Shown here: piece by piece, positions 28,774 to 37,809 of the stretch
Numbering within the stretch: the stretch's first letter is position 1
Layout of the letters: every line of letters starts with the position of its first letter
Origin: Brevibacillus sedimenti
Lineage (GTDB): Bacteria > Bacillota > Bacilli > Brevibacillales > Brevibacillaceae
DNA length: 64,000 nt
Direction: 5' to 3'
Assembly (NCBI RefSeq): GCF_020923495.1
Contig: NZ_CP064048.1
Location: forward strand, 2,853,001-2,917,000
Notes under the pieces: model-generated
What the model saw: only the letters and a program-made list of their open reading frames with translations
The model's database searches: none
What the model was told of the DNA's origin: nothing
Program-made: the position numbers and the translations under genes

Positions 28774-30172
28774 AAAGCTGGGGGTGGGGGTCAGTTTTGA
28801 TGTGGGTGTGCACGAGTTTACCGTGGGCGGCACGCGTCTCCTGCTGTACTACATAAACGGCTTTGCCAGTTCCGACATCGTCGTTCAGGTAATGCGCGAC
28901 CTGAACGATTTGCGGGAGCGGGACATGCAGTCCAACGTACTCGAACATTTGTACCACAAGTACATCCCGTTTTTTCAGTTGACCAAAGTGTCCACCACCG
29001 ACGAGTTTTTAGACAAGCTCCTCGTGGGCCAGGTGGGAATTATCATCGACCGGTCGACGGAAGCGATCATTATGGACGCCAAGGAACTGCCCACGCGTCA
29101 GCCGGAAGAGCCGGATACGGAGCGAATCGTCCGCGGCGCCCACGACGGGTTTACGGAAACGCTGGTGACCAACACCGCTCTGACGCGGCGGCGGATTCGG
29201 GACGAACGGCTGCGTTTTGAAATCATGCAGATTGGGGAGCGGACCAAAACCGACGTGGCTCTCGCCTACCTGAAGGATGTGGCCAACGAGGGATTGATCC
29301 AGAAGCTGAGACAGCGTCTGCAAAATATCCAGATTGACGGTATTCCGATGGCGGAAAAAACCGTGGAGGAATTCATCATCGGCAAAACGCTGAACCCGTT
29401 TCCCCTCGTCCGCTATACGGAGCGGCCGGACGTGGCGGCGGTTCATCTGCTGGAGGGACACGTACTGATCTACGTGGACACGTCGCCGAGCGTCATGATC
29501 ACGCCCGCCACCTATTTTCATCACGTCCAGCACGCCGAGGAGTATCGCCAGACCCCTGTCGTCGGTGCCTATCTGCGCTGGGTACGCTTTTTTGGAATCT
29601 TCGCCTCTGTCTTTCTGCTGCCAGTCTGGCTGCTGCTGGCGATGCACCCTTCGATGATACCGGATCAGCTTGCCTATATCGGCATTAAGAAAAAGGCGGA
29701 AATTCCGCTCTTGGGGCAGTTTGTCCTGGCGGAATTGGGACTCGATCTGATGCGGATGGCGGCGATTCACACGCCGCAGCCGCTGTCAATCGCGATGGGC
29801 TTGCTGGCGGCGATTCTGGTGGGGGAAGTAGCGATCAAGGTGGGGCTGTTCGCGCCTGAAGTGATCCTCTACCTGGCGGTGGCCGCCGTCGGCATGTTTG
29901 CCACCCCCAGTTATGAACTGGCGCAGGCCAATCGGCTTGTCCGCCTCTTCCTCATCCTGATGGTCGGCTTCTTTTCCACGGCCGGACTGATGATTGGGCT
30001 GACCGTCGTTCTGGTGGGATTGGCCGCCACCCGCTCGCTGGATACCCCGTACCTCTGGCCGTTTATTCCGTTCAACTACAAGGCGATGAAGGACGTGGTG
30101 ATCCGCATGGCCGTGCCGATGAAAAACAAGCGGCCGAGCATTGTCCGTTCCTCCGACTCGTCACGGCAGTAG
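28700..30172 (+). CDS. spoVAF: stage V sporulation protein AF
   Basis: This 490-residue membrane protein is homologous to the A subunits of GerA-type germinant receptors. A soluble N-terminal two-thirds (to about 295) precedes about five to six membrane segments. The PLVRYTERPDVAAVHLLEGHV and PLLGQFVLAELGLDLMRMA segments are family marks. It closes the spoVA operon. The start is inside spoVAEA. Confidence 0.94.
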   Translation: MAQKVATKRRPISEFVDENKEYLNEKLGVGVSFDVGVHEFTVGGTRLLLYYINGFASSDIVVQVMRDLNDLRERDMQSNVLEHLYHKYIPFFQLTKVSTTDEFLDKLLVGQVGIIIDRSTEAIIMDAKELPTRQPEEPDTERIVRGAHDGFTETLVTNTALTRRRIRDERLRFEIMQIGERTKTDVALAYLKDVANEGLIQKLRQRLQNIQIDGIPMAEKTVEEFIIGKTLNPFPLVRYTERPDVAAVHLLEGHVLIYVDTSPSVMITPATYFHHVQHAEEYRQTPVVGAYLRWVRFFGIFASVFLLPVWLLLAMHPSMIPDQLAYIGIKKKAEIPLLGQFVLAELGLDLMRMAAIHTPQPLSIAMGLLAAILVGEVAIKVGLFAPEVILYLAVAAVGMFATPSYELAQANRLVRLFLILMVGFFSTAGLMIGLTVVLVGLAATRSLDTPYLWPFIPFNYKAMKDVVIRMAVPMKNKRPSIVRSSDSSRQ

Positions 30173-30210
30173 ACTGCCGGGGAATTTTCTGACAATTAAG
30201 CCCTAACCCA

Positions 30211-30239
30211 TTGTCAAACGCACTTTATTGTAGTAAATT
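30211..30239 (+). promoter_or_regulatory. possible lysA promoter
   Basis: TTGTCA and TAAATT are separated by 17 bases in the spoVAF-lysA gap. No terminator was seen after spoVAF, so read-through is also possible. Confidence 0.4.
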
Positions 30240-30270
30240 GAATGGTAAGCCTCGGATGCTAGGTGGTTAC

Positions 30271-30301
30271 GGCAACTGGCCAATTGCGCTCAGTTGCCTT
30301 T
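30271..30301 (+). other. hairpin in lysA leader
   Basis: GGCAACTG pairs with CAGTTGCC and is followed by TTT. It lies between the candidate promoter and lysA and could be an attenuator; no lysine riboswitch or T-box sequence surrounds it. Confidence 0.4.
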
Positions 30302-30361
30302 ATGTATAAAGACACAACGCAACCGCACGGTATGCAGCAGGAGATTGGAGAGGATTTGGGG

Positions 30362-31684
30362 ATGTTTTTGCACGGGACCAGTCGAGTAAACGAACGGGGA
30401 CATTTGGAAATAGGCGGCTGTGACGTCACGGAGCTGGCTGTTCGGTACGGGACGCCATTGTACGTGTACGATGAAGCGCTGATTCGCAGCAAATGCCGGG
30501 CGTACATGGAGGCGTTCCGCCAGTCCGGGTTCCGTTTTCAGGTCGCCTACGCAAGCAAGGCGTTTTGCACCATGGCCATGTGCAAGCTGGTGGAGGAGGA
30601 AGGGCTGTCGCTCGACGTCGTCTCCGGCGGCGAATTGTACACCGCCCTGCAGGCCGGGTTTCCCGCCGAGCGGATTCACTTCCACGGCAACAATAAATCA
30701 TTGGAAGAGATTACGATGGCGTTGGATGCCGGCATCGGCTGTTTCGTCGTCGACAATTTTTACGAGCTGGACATCCTCCGGCAGTTGGGCGAGGAGCGAA
30801 ATGAGAAGGTGGCGGTGCTCCTGCGCGTGACGCCCGGTGTAGAGGCGCATACGCACGAATACATTTCCACCGGCCAGCAGGATTCCAAATTCGGGTTTGA
30901 TGTCAAGAGCGGGCAGGCATTGGACGCGATCAAGCAGGCCCACGAAAGCGACTGGCTGAACCTGCTCGGCGTACACAGCCATATCGGCTCACAAATCTTC
31001 GAGACGGACGGCTTTATCATCGCCGTTGAGCGACTGGCAGAACTACTTCTGGAAGCAAAAGAGCGGTTTGGCTATCTTCCGCAAGTGCTGAACGTTGGCG
31101 GCGGCTTCGGCATCCGCTATGTGGAGGGGGACACGCCGCTTCCGCCAGAGGAGTACGTCAAAGCAATCACGACAGCCGTGCGGCAGGAACTGACTGCCCG
31201 TGACATCCCGCTGCCGGAGCTGTGGATCGAACCGGGCCGCAGCATTGTCGGAGAGGCAGGCACCACGTTGTATCGCATCGGCTCTCGCAAGGAGATTCCT
31301 GACGTGCGCAAATACCTGGCCGTGGACGGCGGGATGACCGACAACCTGCGGCCGGCGCTGTACCAGGCCCAATACGAGGCGGCTGTCGCCAACCGCATGA
31401 ACGAACCGGCGACAGAACAGGTCTCGATTGCGGGCAAATGCTGCGAGACGGGGGACATGCTGATCTGGGATGTTACGCTGCCGCCGGCACAAGCGGGCGA
31501 CATCCTGGCTGTCACCAGCACTGGCGCTTACGGCTACGCCATGGCCAACAACTACAACCGGATTCCGCGCCCTGCGGTCGTCTTTGTCAAGGACGGCGAA
31601 GCGCAGCTGGTGGTGAAGCGGGAGAGCTTCGCCGATCTGATCCGTCACGACCTGCTTCCCACATGTGCTGAAGTGCTGCGCTAA
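30362..31684 (+). CDS. lysA: diaminopimelate decarboxylase
   Basis: LysA makes L-lysine from meso-diaminopimelate, the last step of the pathway. It has 440 residues; PLP-binding K66 is in VAYASKAF, and HFHGNNKS, GGGFGIRY and the CCETGD cysteine motif are present. I chose ATG 30362 (MFLHGTSR), which matches B. subtilis LysA; the frame is open further upstream but without homology. It follows spoVAF as in B. subtilis. Confidence 0.95.
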   Translation: MFLHGTSRVNERGHLEIGGCDVTELAVRYGTPLYVYDEALIRSKCRAYMEAFRQSGFRFQVAYASKAFCTMAMCKLVEEEGLSLDVVSGGELYTALQAGFPAERIHFHGNNKSLEEITMALDAGIGCFVVDNFYELDILRQLGEERNEKVAVLLRVTPGVEAHTHEYISTGQQDSKFGFDVKSGQALDAIKQAHESDWLNLLGVHSHIGSQIFETDGFIIAVERLAELLLEAKERFGYLPQVLNVGGGFGIRYVEGDTPLPPEEYVKAITTAVRQELTARDIPLPELWIEPGRSIVGEAGTTLYRIGSRKEIPDVRKYLAVDGGMTDNLRPALYQAQYEAAVANRMNEPATEQVSIAGKCCETGDMLIWDVTLPPAQAGDILAVTSTGAYGYAMANNYNRIPRPAVVFVKDGEAQLVVKRESFADLIRHDLLPTCAEVLR

Positions 31685-31770
31685 GACAGCAGCGGAAGAG
31701 ATTGGACGAGGGAAGTGCAGCGTGGTAAAATGGGGGCGTTATGACTCTTCCCACGTCTGGAGGCAATAGA

Positions 31771-32205
31771 ATGAAAAAAGCGTTGATCACCATGGAAAAC
31801 GGCAACCAGATCGAGCTGGAACTGTTCGATCAGGAAGCGCCGGGAACAGTGGCCAATTTTGAAAAACTGGCAAATTCGGGATTCTACAACGGCCTGACGT
31901 TCCACCGCGTCATCCCCGGATTCGTGGCGCAGGGCGGATGCCCGTACGGCACAGGAACCGGCGGTCCGGGCTACACCATCAAGTGCGAGACCGAAGGCAA
32001 TCCGCACAAGCATCTGCGCGGCTCCCTGTCGATGGCGCACGCGGGCAAGGATACGGGCGGAAGCCAGTTCTTCATCTGCTACGACTCCTTCCCCCACCTG
32101 GACGGCGTTCATACCGTTTTCGGCCGCGTGACGAAAGGCATGGAGCACGTGGATGCGATCAAGCAAGGCGACAGAATGGAAAAAGTGGAAGTGTTCGCTG
32201 AATAG
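31771..32205 (+). CDS. ppiB: peptidyl-prolyl cis-trans isomerase (cyclophilin)
   Basis: This 144-residue cytoplasmic cyclophilin speeds proline isomerisation during folding. The [13 protein letters not shown] catalytic segment and [15 protein letters not shown] are present. The start is ATG 31771 behind GGAGG, 86 bases after lysA. Confidence 0.95.
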   Translation: MKKALITMENGNQIELELFDQEAPGTVANFEKLANSGFYNGLTFHRVIPGFVAQGGCPYGTGTGGPGYTIKCETEGNPHKHLRGSLSMAHAGKDTGGSQFFICYDSFPHLDGVHTVFGRVTKGMEHVDAIKQGDRMEKVEVFAE

Positions 32206-32235
32206 CGGCAAGGGAGCATATCCGTTGCATTCATC

Positions 32236-32309
32236 AAATCCCCTCGCGGTGGACTGCGGGAAACGCCCAGGTGCGTATAGGGCGAAGCCAGTCTGCCGGA
32301 GGGGATTTT
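32236..32309 (+). other. long structured element after ppiB
   Basis: AAATCCCCTC, then CGGTGGACTG, pair with CAGTCTGCCG and GAGGGGATTT (one bulge and G-T pairs), giving a stem of about 20 base pairs. The loop carries its own GCCC/GGGC hairpin. It ends in TTTT, so it may end ppiB transcription, but it is far larger than a normal terminator and matches no riboswitch I can recognise. Confidence 0.5.
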
Positions 32310-32352
32310 GTGCTGCTTGTCGATAGAGCCCCGTTCTCCCATGCACTCGGGG

Positions 32353-32381
32353 TTGTATCCCTCCCAGTCTGCTGGTATGCT
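32353..32381 (+). promoter_or_regulatory. possible promoter of M50 protease gene
   Basis: TTGTAT and TATGCT are separated by 17 bases, 32 bases before the start codon. Confidence 0.45.
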
Positions 32382-32413
32382 AGAAGATAGCGATTTTTTC
32401 GGAGGAGAACGGA

Positions 32414-33088
32414 ATGGACTTTTCGGATCTGTTTCATTTTGAGTGGGAAACGGTGCCGTTTCGCTTGATTGCGTTCGTCATCGCCTTTACGCTGCACGAG
32501 TGGGCGCACGCCTACGTGGCCTGGAAGCTGGGGGATGACACGGCCAAGCGGGAAGGGCGTCTGACGCTCAATCCGATTCCCCACATTGACCCATTCGGGC
32601 TGATTTTGATTTTGTTCGGACCGTTTGGCTGGGCCAAGCCCGTGCCGATCAATCCACTGCAATTCCGCGGCAACAAACGGCTGGGGATCGTCTACGTGTC
32701 GGCGGCCGGCCCGCTGATCAACCTCGTGCTGGCTGTTTTCTTCATGACGATCTACGGCTGGGTGATGAAGTCGTACATGTTGATGGGCATGCACGAAAAG
32801 GCTGCTATCGCCATTCATGAAACGCTGTTTAACTGCGTGCTCATCAACTGTGCGCTGTTCGTGTTCAACCTGCTGCCGATTCATCCCCTGGACGGCTCCA
32901 AAATCGTCCGGTTTCTATCGCCGCGCCGCTGGGACGGATTCTTTTACAAGCTGGAGGTATACGGACCGTGGCTTCTGCTGCTGCTCATCTTCCTGCCGGC
33001 GCTGCGGGGCCTGATTCTCAATACGCCGCTGAGCATGACCATCTCGTTGGTGGCAGATGCGGCTACCGCCATCTTATCGCTGTTCTAG
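32414..33088 (+). CDS. site-2 protease family (M50) membrane metalloprotease
   Basis: This 224-residue polytopic protein has the zinc motif HEWAH (H28, E29, H32) inside the first membrane segment and a second metal motif HPLDG (157-161). It belongs to the short M50 proteases without PDZ domain. About five membrane segments are visible. The substrate is unknown. It stands upstream of scpAB, where B. subtilis has the rib operon and ypu genes, as I recall. The start is ATG 32414 behind GGAGGAG. Confidence 0.88.
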   Translation: MDFSDLFHFEWETVPFRLIAFVIAFTLHEWAHAYVAWKLGDDTAKREGRLTLNPIPHIDPFGLILILFGPFGWAKPVPINPLQFRGNKRLGIVYVSAAGPLINLVLAVFFMTIYGWVMKSYMLMGMHEKAAIAIHETLFNCVLINCALFVFNLLPIHPLDGSKIVRFLSPRRWDGFFYKLEVYGPWLLLLLIFLPALRGLILNTPLSMTISLVADAATAILSLF

Positions 33089-33113
33089 CCAGTGGGAAAC
33101 GAGGGAGTTACTT

Positions 33114-33881
33114 GTGTCATACAGCATCAAACTAGATTCCTTTGAAGGCCCGCTCGACCTGCTCCTGCACCTGATCGAAAAGGCGGAGGTAGACATCTAC
33201 GATATCCCGATTGCGGAGATTACCGAACAGTATCTGGCGACGATCGACACGATGCAGCAGCTTCAGCTGGATGTGGCCAGCGAATTCGTCGTGATGGCGG
33301 CCACACTGTTGTCGATCAAAAGCAAAATGCTGCTGCCGCGCAAGGAAGAGCACGTGTTTCAACCGCTGTTGGACATGGACGTGGAAGAGGCAGACCCGCG
33401 GGAAGAGCTGGTGCAGCGGCTGCTCGAGTACAAACGGTACAAGCTGTTGGCCGATCAGCTCCGCGAGATGGAGACAGGGCGCAACCAGGTGTTTACGCGT
33501 CCGGCGGAAGACTTGTCTCCCTACGTCCGCGAAGAGGAGCAGACGATCAAGGACGTCACCCTGTACGACCTGCTGAGCGCACTGGAAAAGCTGGTGAAAC
33601 GGGTCAAGGAGAAAGACCCGATTGCCAAGGTGTCGCGTGATGAAATTTCCATCAAGGACAGAATGCAGGACATCCGGCAGCTTTTGCGGGTGGGCGGCGG
33701 CATGATCCGCTTTTTTCAGCTTTTTTCACCAGGGGCGTCGCGTACGGAGATCGTCACCACGTTTCTCGCCCTGTTGGAGCTGATGAAGGCCAAACACGTT
33801 ACCTGCGTGCAGCACAAGCTGTTTCACGACATCATGATCTGCGAGAATACGGAGAAAGGAGCCCAAGCTGATGGACTATGA
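33114..33881 (+). CDS. scpA: segregation and condensation protein A
   Basis: This 255-residue kleisin bridges Smc heads in the chromosome-condensing Smc-ScpAB complex. The SFEGPLDLLLHLIEKAEVDIYDI N-terminal Smc-binding helix region and a C-terminal winged helix are recognisable. The start GTG 33114 is behind GAGGGAG. It overlaps scpB by 11 bases. Confidence 0.95.
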   Translation: MSYSIKLDSFEGPLDLLLHLIEKAEVDIYDIPIAEITEQYLATIDTMQQLQLDVASEFVVMAATLLSIKSKMLLPRKEEHVFQPLLDMDVEEADPREELVQRLLEYKRYKLLADQLREMETGRNQVFTRPAEDLSPYVREEEQTIKDVTLYDLLSALEKLVKRVKEKDPIAKVSRDEISIKDRMQDIRQLLRVGGGMIRFFQLFSPGASRTEIVTTFLALLELMKAKHVTCVQHKLFHDIMICENTEKGAQADGL

Positions 33882-34455
33882 CAAGCTGAAGGGCGTCATC
33901 GAGGGCTTGCTGTTCATCTCGGGCGACGAGGGCATTGACGCCAAGCAAATCAGCGAGATTGTCGAAGTGCCGGAAGATACCATCGTCGATTTGATCGAGG
34001 ACATGAAAGCAGATTTTCGCCGGGCGGGACGCGGCATTCAGATCGTGGAGGTGGCCCGCGCCTACCAACTGACCACCCTGCCGGAACACGCCCCCTATTT
34101 TGAACGGCTGGCCTCGTCGCCGAGCCAGTCCACATTGTCCCAGGCGGCGCTGGAGACGCTGGCAATCATCGCGTACAAGCAGCCTATCACCCGCTCGGAA
34201 ATCGAGGAGATACGCGGCGTGAAGTGCGAAAAGGCGCTGAACACGCTGCTCTCCAAACAGCTGATCCGTGAAGCGGGCCGGGCGGAAGGCGTGGGGCGGC
34301 CGATCCTCTACGCCACGACCAAGGAGTTTTTGGAACATTTCGGGCTGCGGGAATTGAGTGATCTGCCTGAGCCGCCTGTCAACCTGAACATCGAGGAAGC
34401 CCGGATGGAGGCGTCCGCCCTGTTTGGAAAAGCGGAAGAGACGACAAACGACTAG
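33871..34455 (+). CDS. scpB: segregation and condensation protein B
   Basis: This 194-residue double winged-helix protein forms a dimer that wraps ScpA. Typical segments are IEGLLFISGDEGI and ALETLAIIAYKQPITRSEIE, plus GRPILYATTKEFLEHFGL. It is translationally coupled to scpA. Confidence 0.95.
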   Translation: MDYDKLKGVIEGLLFISGDEGIDAKQISEIVEVPEDTIVDLIEDMKADFRRAGRGIQIVEVARAYQLTTLPEHAPYFERLASSPSQSTLSQAALETLAIIAYKQPITRSEIEEIRGVKCEKALNTLLSKQLIREAGRAEGVGRPILYATTKEFLEHFGLRELSDLPEPPVNLNIEEARMEASALFGKAEETTND

Positions 34456-34548
34456 CTAGTCGCCATCGGACAGTTTCGGTACTACCAAACGACTCGTCCC
34501 CATATACTGGTACAAACTGCCGGTACTACATTCGTTGGGGAGGACGTT

Positions 34549-35709
34549 ATGAAGGTACGGAAAAAACTGTGCGGCGTGCTCGTCGTTTTTCTTTTTTGGC
34601 AGATATTTTTCATGCAGCAGCAGGTGGAGGCCGCAAACGGGTTCCCCGACGTCTCCGCGGAAGCGGCCGCCCTGATTGATGTGGCCAGCGGGCGCATCCT
34701 GTACTCCAAAAACGGAACGAAAAAAATGCGGATTGCCAGCCTGACCAAAACCATGACGGCGATTGTGGCAATCGAGTCGGGCCGGCTTTCGGACGTCGTG
34801 ACCGTGCCGAAGGAAGCGGTCGGAGTGGAAGGCTCCTCCATCTACCTCAAGCAGGGCGAAAAGCTGAAGCTGGAAGAATTGCTGTACGGGCTGATGCTCC
34901 GCTCCGGCAACGACGCTGCCGTGGCCGTGGCCCATCACGTCGGCGGATCAGTGCCCGGTTTTGTCTACCTGATGAATGAAAAGGCGGCGCTGATCGGCAT
35001 GACCCACACCAACTTCACCAATCCACACGGTCTCGACGACAGCAACCTGCACTATTCCACCGCAGAGGATATGGCCAAGCTTTCCGCCTACGCGCTGCGC
35101 AATCCGATCTTTCGCCAAATCGTCTCGACCAAGGTAAAGACCATTTCGTGGGAAGGGGAGAAATGGGACCGGCGCTTGCAGAACAAAAACAAGCTGCTGC
35201 ATCTGTACAACGGCGCGGACGGAGTGAAGACCGGCTACACCAAGCTGGCCAAACGCTGTCTGGCTTCCTCCGCTACGCGGGACGGTCGGCAGCTGGCGGC
35301 CATTACGCTCAATGCGCCGGATGACTGGAATGACTCAATGAAGCTGTTGGACTGGGGGTTTGAGCACTTTGCCGTGAGCAAAGTCGTGGCCAAGGGGCAA
35401 ACGATTCAGGCAAATGTTGCAGCAGAAGATCCATCGCTGCGTCTGGTGACGATCAACGAGTTTGCCTACCCGCTGCAAAACGGCGAAGCCGAACAGATCC
35501 GCACGAAAGTGGAACTGCTCCAGCCGTCCGTGACGAAGCGCATGATCGGCAGTCACGTCGGATTTTTGCAGGTGTATCTCGGCGACCAATTGATCGGCCG
35601 GGTGCCGCTCACCGTGCAGGATACCTCACCGGCCTGGACGCCCGGGCGGACGCGGACGTTCTGGGACCATGTCTGGGAGATTATGGCGGGAGGGATGTGG
35701 AGTGCTTAA
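34549..35709 (+). CDS. dacB: sporulation D-alanyl-D-alanine carboxypeptidase DacB
   Basis: This 386-residue penicillin-binding protein (PBP5*) regulates cross-linking of spore cortex. A signal peptide covers about 1-29. Active-site motifs are S64-L-T-K67, SGN in RSGNDAAVA and KTG in KTGYTKLA. It leads dacB-spmA-spmB, a mother-cell sigma-E operon in B. subtilis. A CATATACT at 34501 resembles a sigma-E -10 box but no good -35 accompanies it. The sequence CGGTACTAC occurs twice just upstream (34477 and 34521). Confidence 0.93.
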   Translation: MKVRKKLCGVLVVFLFWQIFFMQQQVEAANGFPDVSAEAAALIDVASGRILYSKNGTKKMRIASLTKTMTAIVAIESGRLSDVVTVPKEAVGVEGSSIYLKQGEKLKLEELLYGLMLRSGNDAAVAVAHHVGGSVPGFVYLMNEKAALIGMTHTNFTNPHGLDDSNLHYSTAEDMAKLSAYALRNPIFRQIVSTKVKTISWEGEKWDRRLQNKNKLLHLYNGADGVKTGYTKLAKRCLASSATRDGRQLAAITLNAPDDWNDSMKLLDWGFEHFAVSKVVAKGQTIQANVAAEDPSLRLVTINEFAYPLQNGEAEQIRTKVELLQPSVTKRMIGSHVGFLQVYLGDQLIGRVPLTVQDTSPAWTPGRTRTFWDHVWEIMAGGMWSA

Positions 35710-36292
35710 CGTCATCTGGCTCGCCCTGATCGTCGTCAGCATCGTCGTGGCCGCCGTCAACGGACGGCTGGATGCGGTTAATCAGGCAGCATTTGAAGGA
35801 GCCAAAACAGGGGTGACCGTCGCGTTCGGGCTGGTAAGCGTGCTGGCCTTCTGGATGGGCTTGATGCGCATCGCCGAGAAAGCGGGGCTGCTGGATGTGC
35901 TCGCCCGGCTGATGGCGCCGCTGATCAAGCGGCTGTTTCCCGACGTGCCCAACGGACATCCGGCCATGGCCTACATCTTGTCCAATATGAGCGCAAATCT
36001 GCTCGGGCTGGGCAATGCGGCCACGCCGATGGGACTGAAGGCGATGGAGGAATTGCAAAAACTGAATCCCGACAAACAGCACGCCACCCCGGCCATGTGC
36101 ACACTGTTGGCGATCAACACGGCCAGCATTACCCTGATCCCCACGACGATGATTGCGATTCGCATGCAGTATGGCTCGGCCAATCCGGTCGAAATCGTGG
36201 GCACGACGCTCCTGGCGTCGTTCGGCGCTACGGCTGTCGCCCTGCTGCTGGATCGTTGGCACCGATACCGTCACACCCGCAGGCTGAGATAA
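35702..36292 (+). CDS. spmA: spore maturation protein A
   Basis: This 196-residue membrane protein of the nucleoside recognition (Gate) domain family is involved in spore core dehydration. The NMSANLLGLGNAATPMGLKAM signature is present. The start is GTG 35702, overlapping dacB by eight bases, behind GGGAGGG. Confidence 0.94.
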   Translation: MLNVIWLALIVVSIVVAAVNGRLDAVNQAAFEGAKTGVTVAFGLVSVLAFWMGLMRIAEKAGLLDVLARLMAPLIKRLFPDVPNGHPAMAYILSNMSANLLGLGNAATPMGLKAMEELQKLNPDKQHATPAMCTLLAINTASITLIPTTMIAIRMQYGSANPVEIVGTTLLASFGATAVALLLDRWHRYRHTRRLR

Positions 36293-36307
36293 AGGAGGGA
36301 AGCCGGC

Positions 36308-36841
36308 ATGTACCAATGGGTTTCCCTGATTTCGTTGTGGGCCATTCCGGTCACGATCGCGTTCGTGCTGGTGTACGGCTGGCACAGGCGGATTCCCGTG
36401 TACGAGACGTTTGTCGACGGAGCCAAAGGCGGGCTGACCACGTCCATCCGCATCCTGCCCCATCTGATCGCGATGATGGTGGCTGTTACGATGTTCCGTG
36501 AATCCGGAGCGCTGGAACTGCTGCTCTCCGTCCTGAAACCGCTGCTCGAGGTACTGCACGTGCCGGAAGAGATCGTCCCGCTCGCGCTGCTTCGCCCGCT
36601 TACCGGCACGGGGTCGCTGGCGGTGGCCACTGACCTGATTGCTCAGTACGGACCCGATTCGTTTATCGGCAGGCTGGCCGCCACGATGCAGGGAAGCACG
36701 GATACCACGCTGTACGTGCTGACCGTCTACTTTGGCGCGGTCGGCATCCGCAATTCCGCCTACGCCCTGCGGGTTGGGCTGTGGTCAGATCTGGCGGGCG
36801 TCATCTTTTCGCTGTTGATCGTCTCCTACGTCTTTGGCTGA
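36308..36841 (+). CDS. spmB: spore maturation protein B
   Basis: This 177-residue Gate-domain membrane partner of SpmA has ALLRPLTGTGSLAVATDLIAQYGPD, with about four hydrophobic segments. The start is ATG 36308 behind AAAGGAGGG, and the operon ends with a strong terminator. Confidence 0.94.
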   Translation: MYQWVSLISLWAIPVTIAFVLVYGWHRRIPVYETFVDGAKGGLTTSIRILPHLIAMMVAVTMFRESGALELLLSVLKPLLEVLHVPEEIVPLALLRPLTGTGSLAVATDLIAQYGPDSFIGRLAATMQGSTDTTLYVLTVYFGAVGIRNSAYALRVGLWSDLAGVIFSLLIVSYVFG

Positions 36842-36860
36842 ACCGTGATGCGCTGGTTGG

Positions 36861-36888
36861 AAAACTTCCCGGTCGAGGGAAGTTTTTT
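36861..36888 (+). terminator. terminator of dacB-spmAB
   Basis: AAAACTTCCC pairs with GGGAAGTTTT across a 6-base loop, followed by more T. Confidence 0.86.
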
Positions 36889-36895
36889 GTTGTTC

Positions 36896-36924
36896 TTGTC
36901 CACACTGGTAAGAATGGGTATGAT
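36896..36924 (+). promoter_or_regulatory. promoter of rluB
   Basis: TTGTCC and TATGAT are separated by 17 bases, 20 bases before the rluB start. Confidence 0.55.
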
Positions 36925-36944
36925 GTTGTAGAGGTGAACCATCC

Positions 36945-37694
36945 ATGGAACGGTTGCAAAAAGTGTTGGCGCACGCCGGCGTCGCCTCACGCCGCCACTG
37001 CGAAGAATTGATTGTGCAGGGGCGGGTGCAGGTAAACGGCAAAGTGGTGCGGGAATTGGGAACGCGGGTCGATCCCGACACGGACCGGATCGTCGTCGAC
37101 GGACGTCCGATTCGACTGGAACAGCACGTCTACCTGCTGCTGTACAAGCCGACGGGTGTCATCACCAGTGTCTCTGATCCGCAGGGCCGCCGCGTCGTCA
37201 CCGATCTGCTGAAAGGTGTAAAGGAACGGGTCTATCCAGTGGGACGGCTGGACTACGACACGTCGGGTCTGCTGCTGCTGACGAACGACGGGGAACTGGC
37301 CAACATGCTGACACACCCCTCCTACGAGATTGATAAGGTGTACCGCGCCTGGGTAAGAGGAGTGCCCAGCCCGGCAAAGGTTGACAGACTGGAGCGGGGA
37401 ATCAAGCTGGAGGACGGCATGACGGCTCCCGCACAGGCAAGGCTGCTGAAGACGTCGGCCGCCGGTGATCGGGCGCTGCTGGAGCTGACGATTCACGAAG
37501 GGCGCAATCGCCAGGTGCGCCGCATGTGTGAAGCGATCGGCCATCCGGTGTTGAGCCTGGAGCGCGTCAAGTTGGGGTTTCTCACGCTGGAAGGACTGGA
37601 GCCGGGACAGTACCGGCCGCTGACGACGTCGGAAGTGGAGCGGTTGAAACGGGGCCTGACCCGGGACCGCAAGCACTTGCCGCACCGCCGCTGA
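36945..37694 (+). CDS. rluB: 23S rRNA pseudouridine synthase B
   Basis: This 249-residue enzyme converts a specific uridine in helix 89 of 23S rRNA to pseudouridine. An S4 RNA-binding domain (1-60) precedes the catalytic domain with D103 in GRLDYDTSGLLL. The start ATG 36945 is behind GAGGTGA. Its position between spm and res genes matches B. subtilis. Confidence 0.93.
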   Translation: MERLQKVLAHAGVASRRHCEELIVQGRVQVNGKVVRELGTRVDPDTDRIVVDGRPIRLEQHVYLLLYKPTGVITSVSDPQGRRVVTDLLKGVKERVYPVGRLDYDTSGLLLLTNDGELANMLTHPSYEIDKVYRAWVRGVPSPAKVDRLERGIKLEDGMTAPAQARLLKTSAAGDRALLELTIHEGRNRQVRRMCEAIGHPVLSLERVKLGFLTLEGLEPGQYRPLTTSEVERLKRGLTRDRKHLPHRR

Positions 37695-37749
37695 ATCAGC
37701 GTTCAAAATCTGTTCATATCTTGTTCGCTGGCGGAAAATCAAGGAACGT

Positions 37750-37755
37750 TATAAT
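37750..37755 (+). promoter_or_regulatory. -10 box upstream of resA
   Basis: A perfect TATAAT lies 54 bases before resA without a recognisable -35, as expected for a promoter needing an activator; ResD activates resA in B. subtilis. Confidence 0.35.
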
Positions 37756-37809
37756 AAATAAAGGAAGCAAACAGGCCGGCAACAGGCACAGATGGGAGTT
37801 AGGACAATC

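Noticed and set aside
30173-30361. Lysine riboswitch before lysA
   Set aside because: The L-box core sequences and multi-helix layout are absent; only one hairpin is seen.
32206-32413. FMN, cobalamin or cyclic-di-GMP riboswitch
   Set aside because: Short stretches look similar (GGTGC, AAGCCAG, CCGGAGGGG) but the order and spacing of the conserved boxes do not fit any of them.
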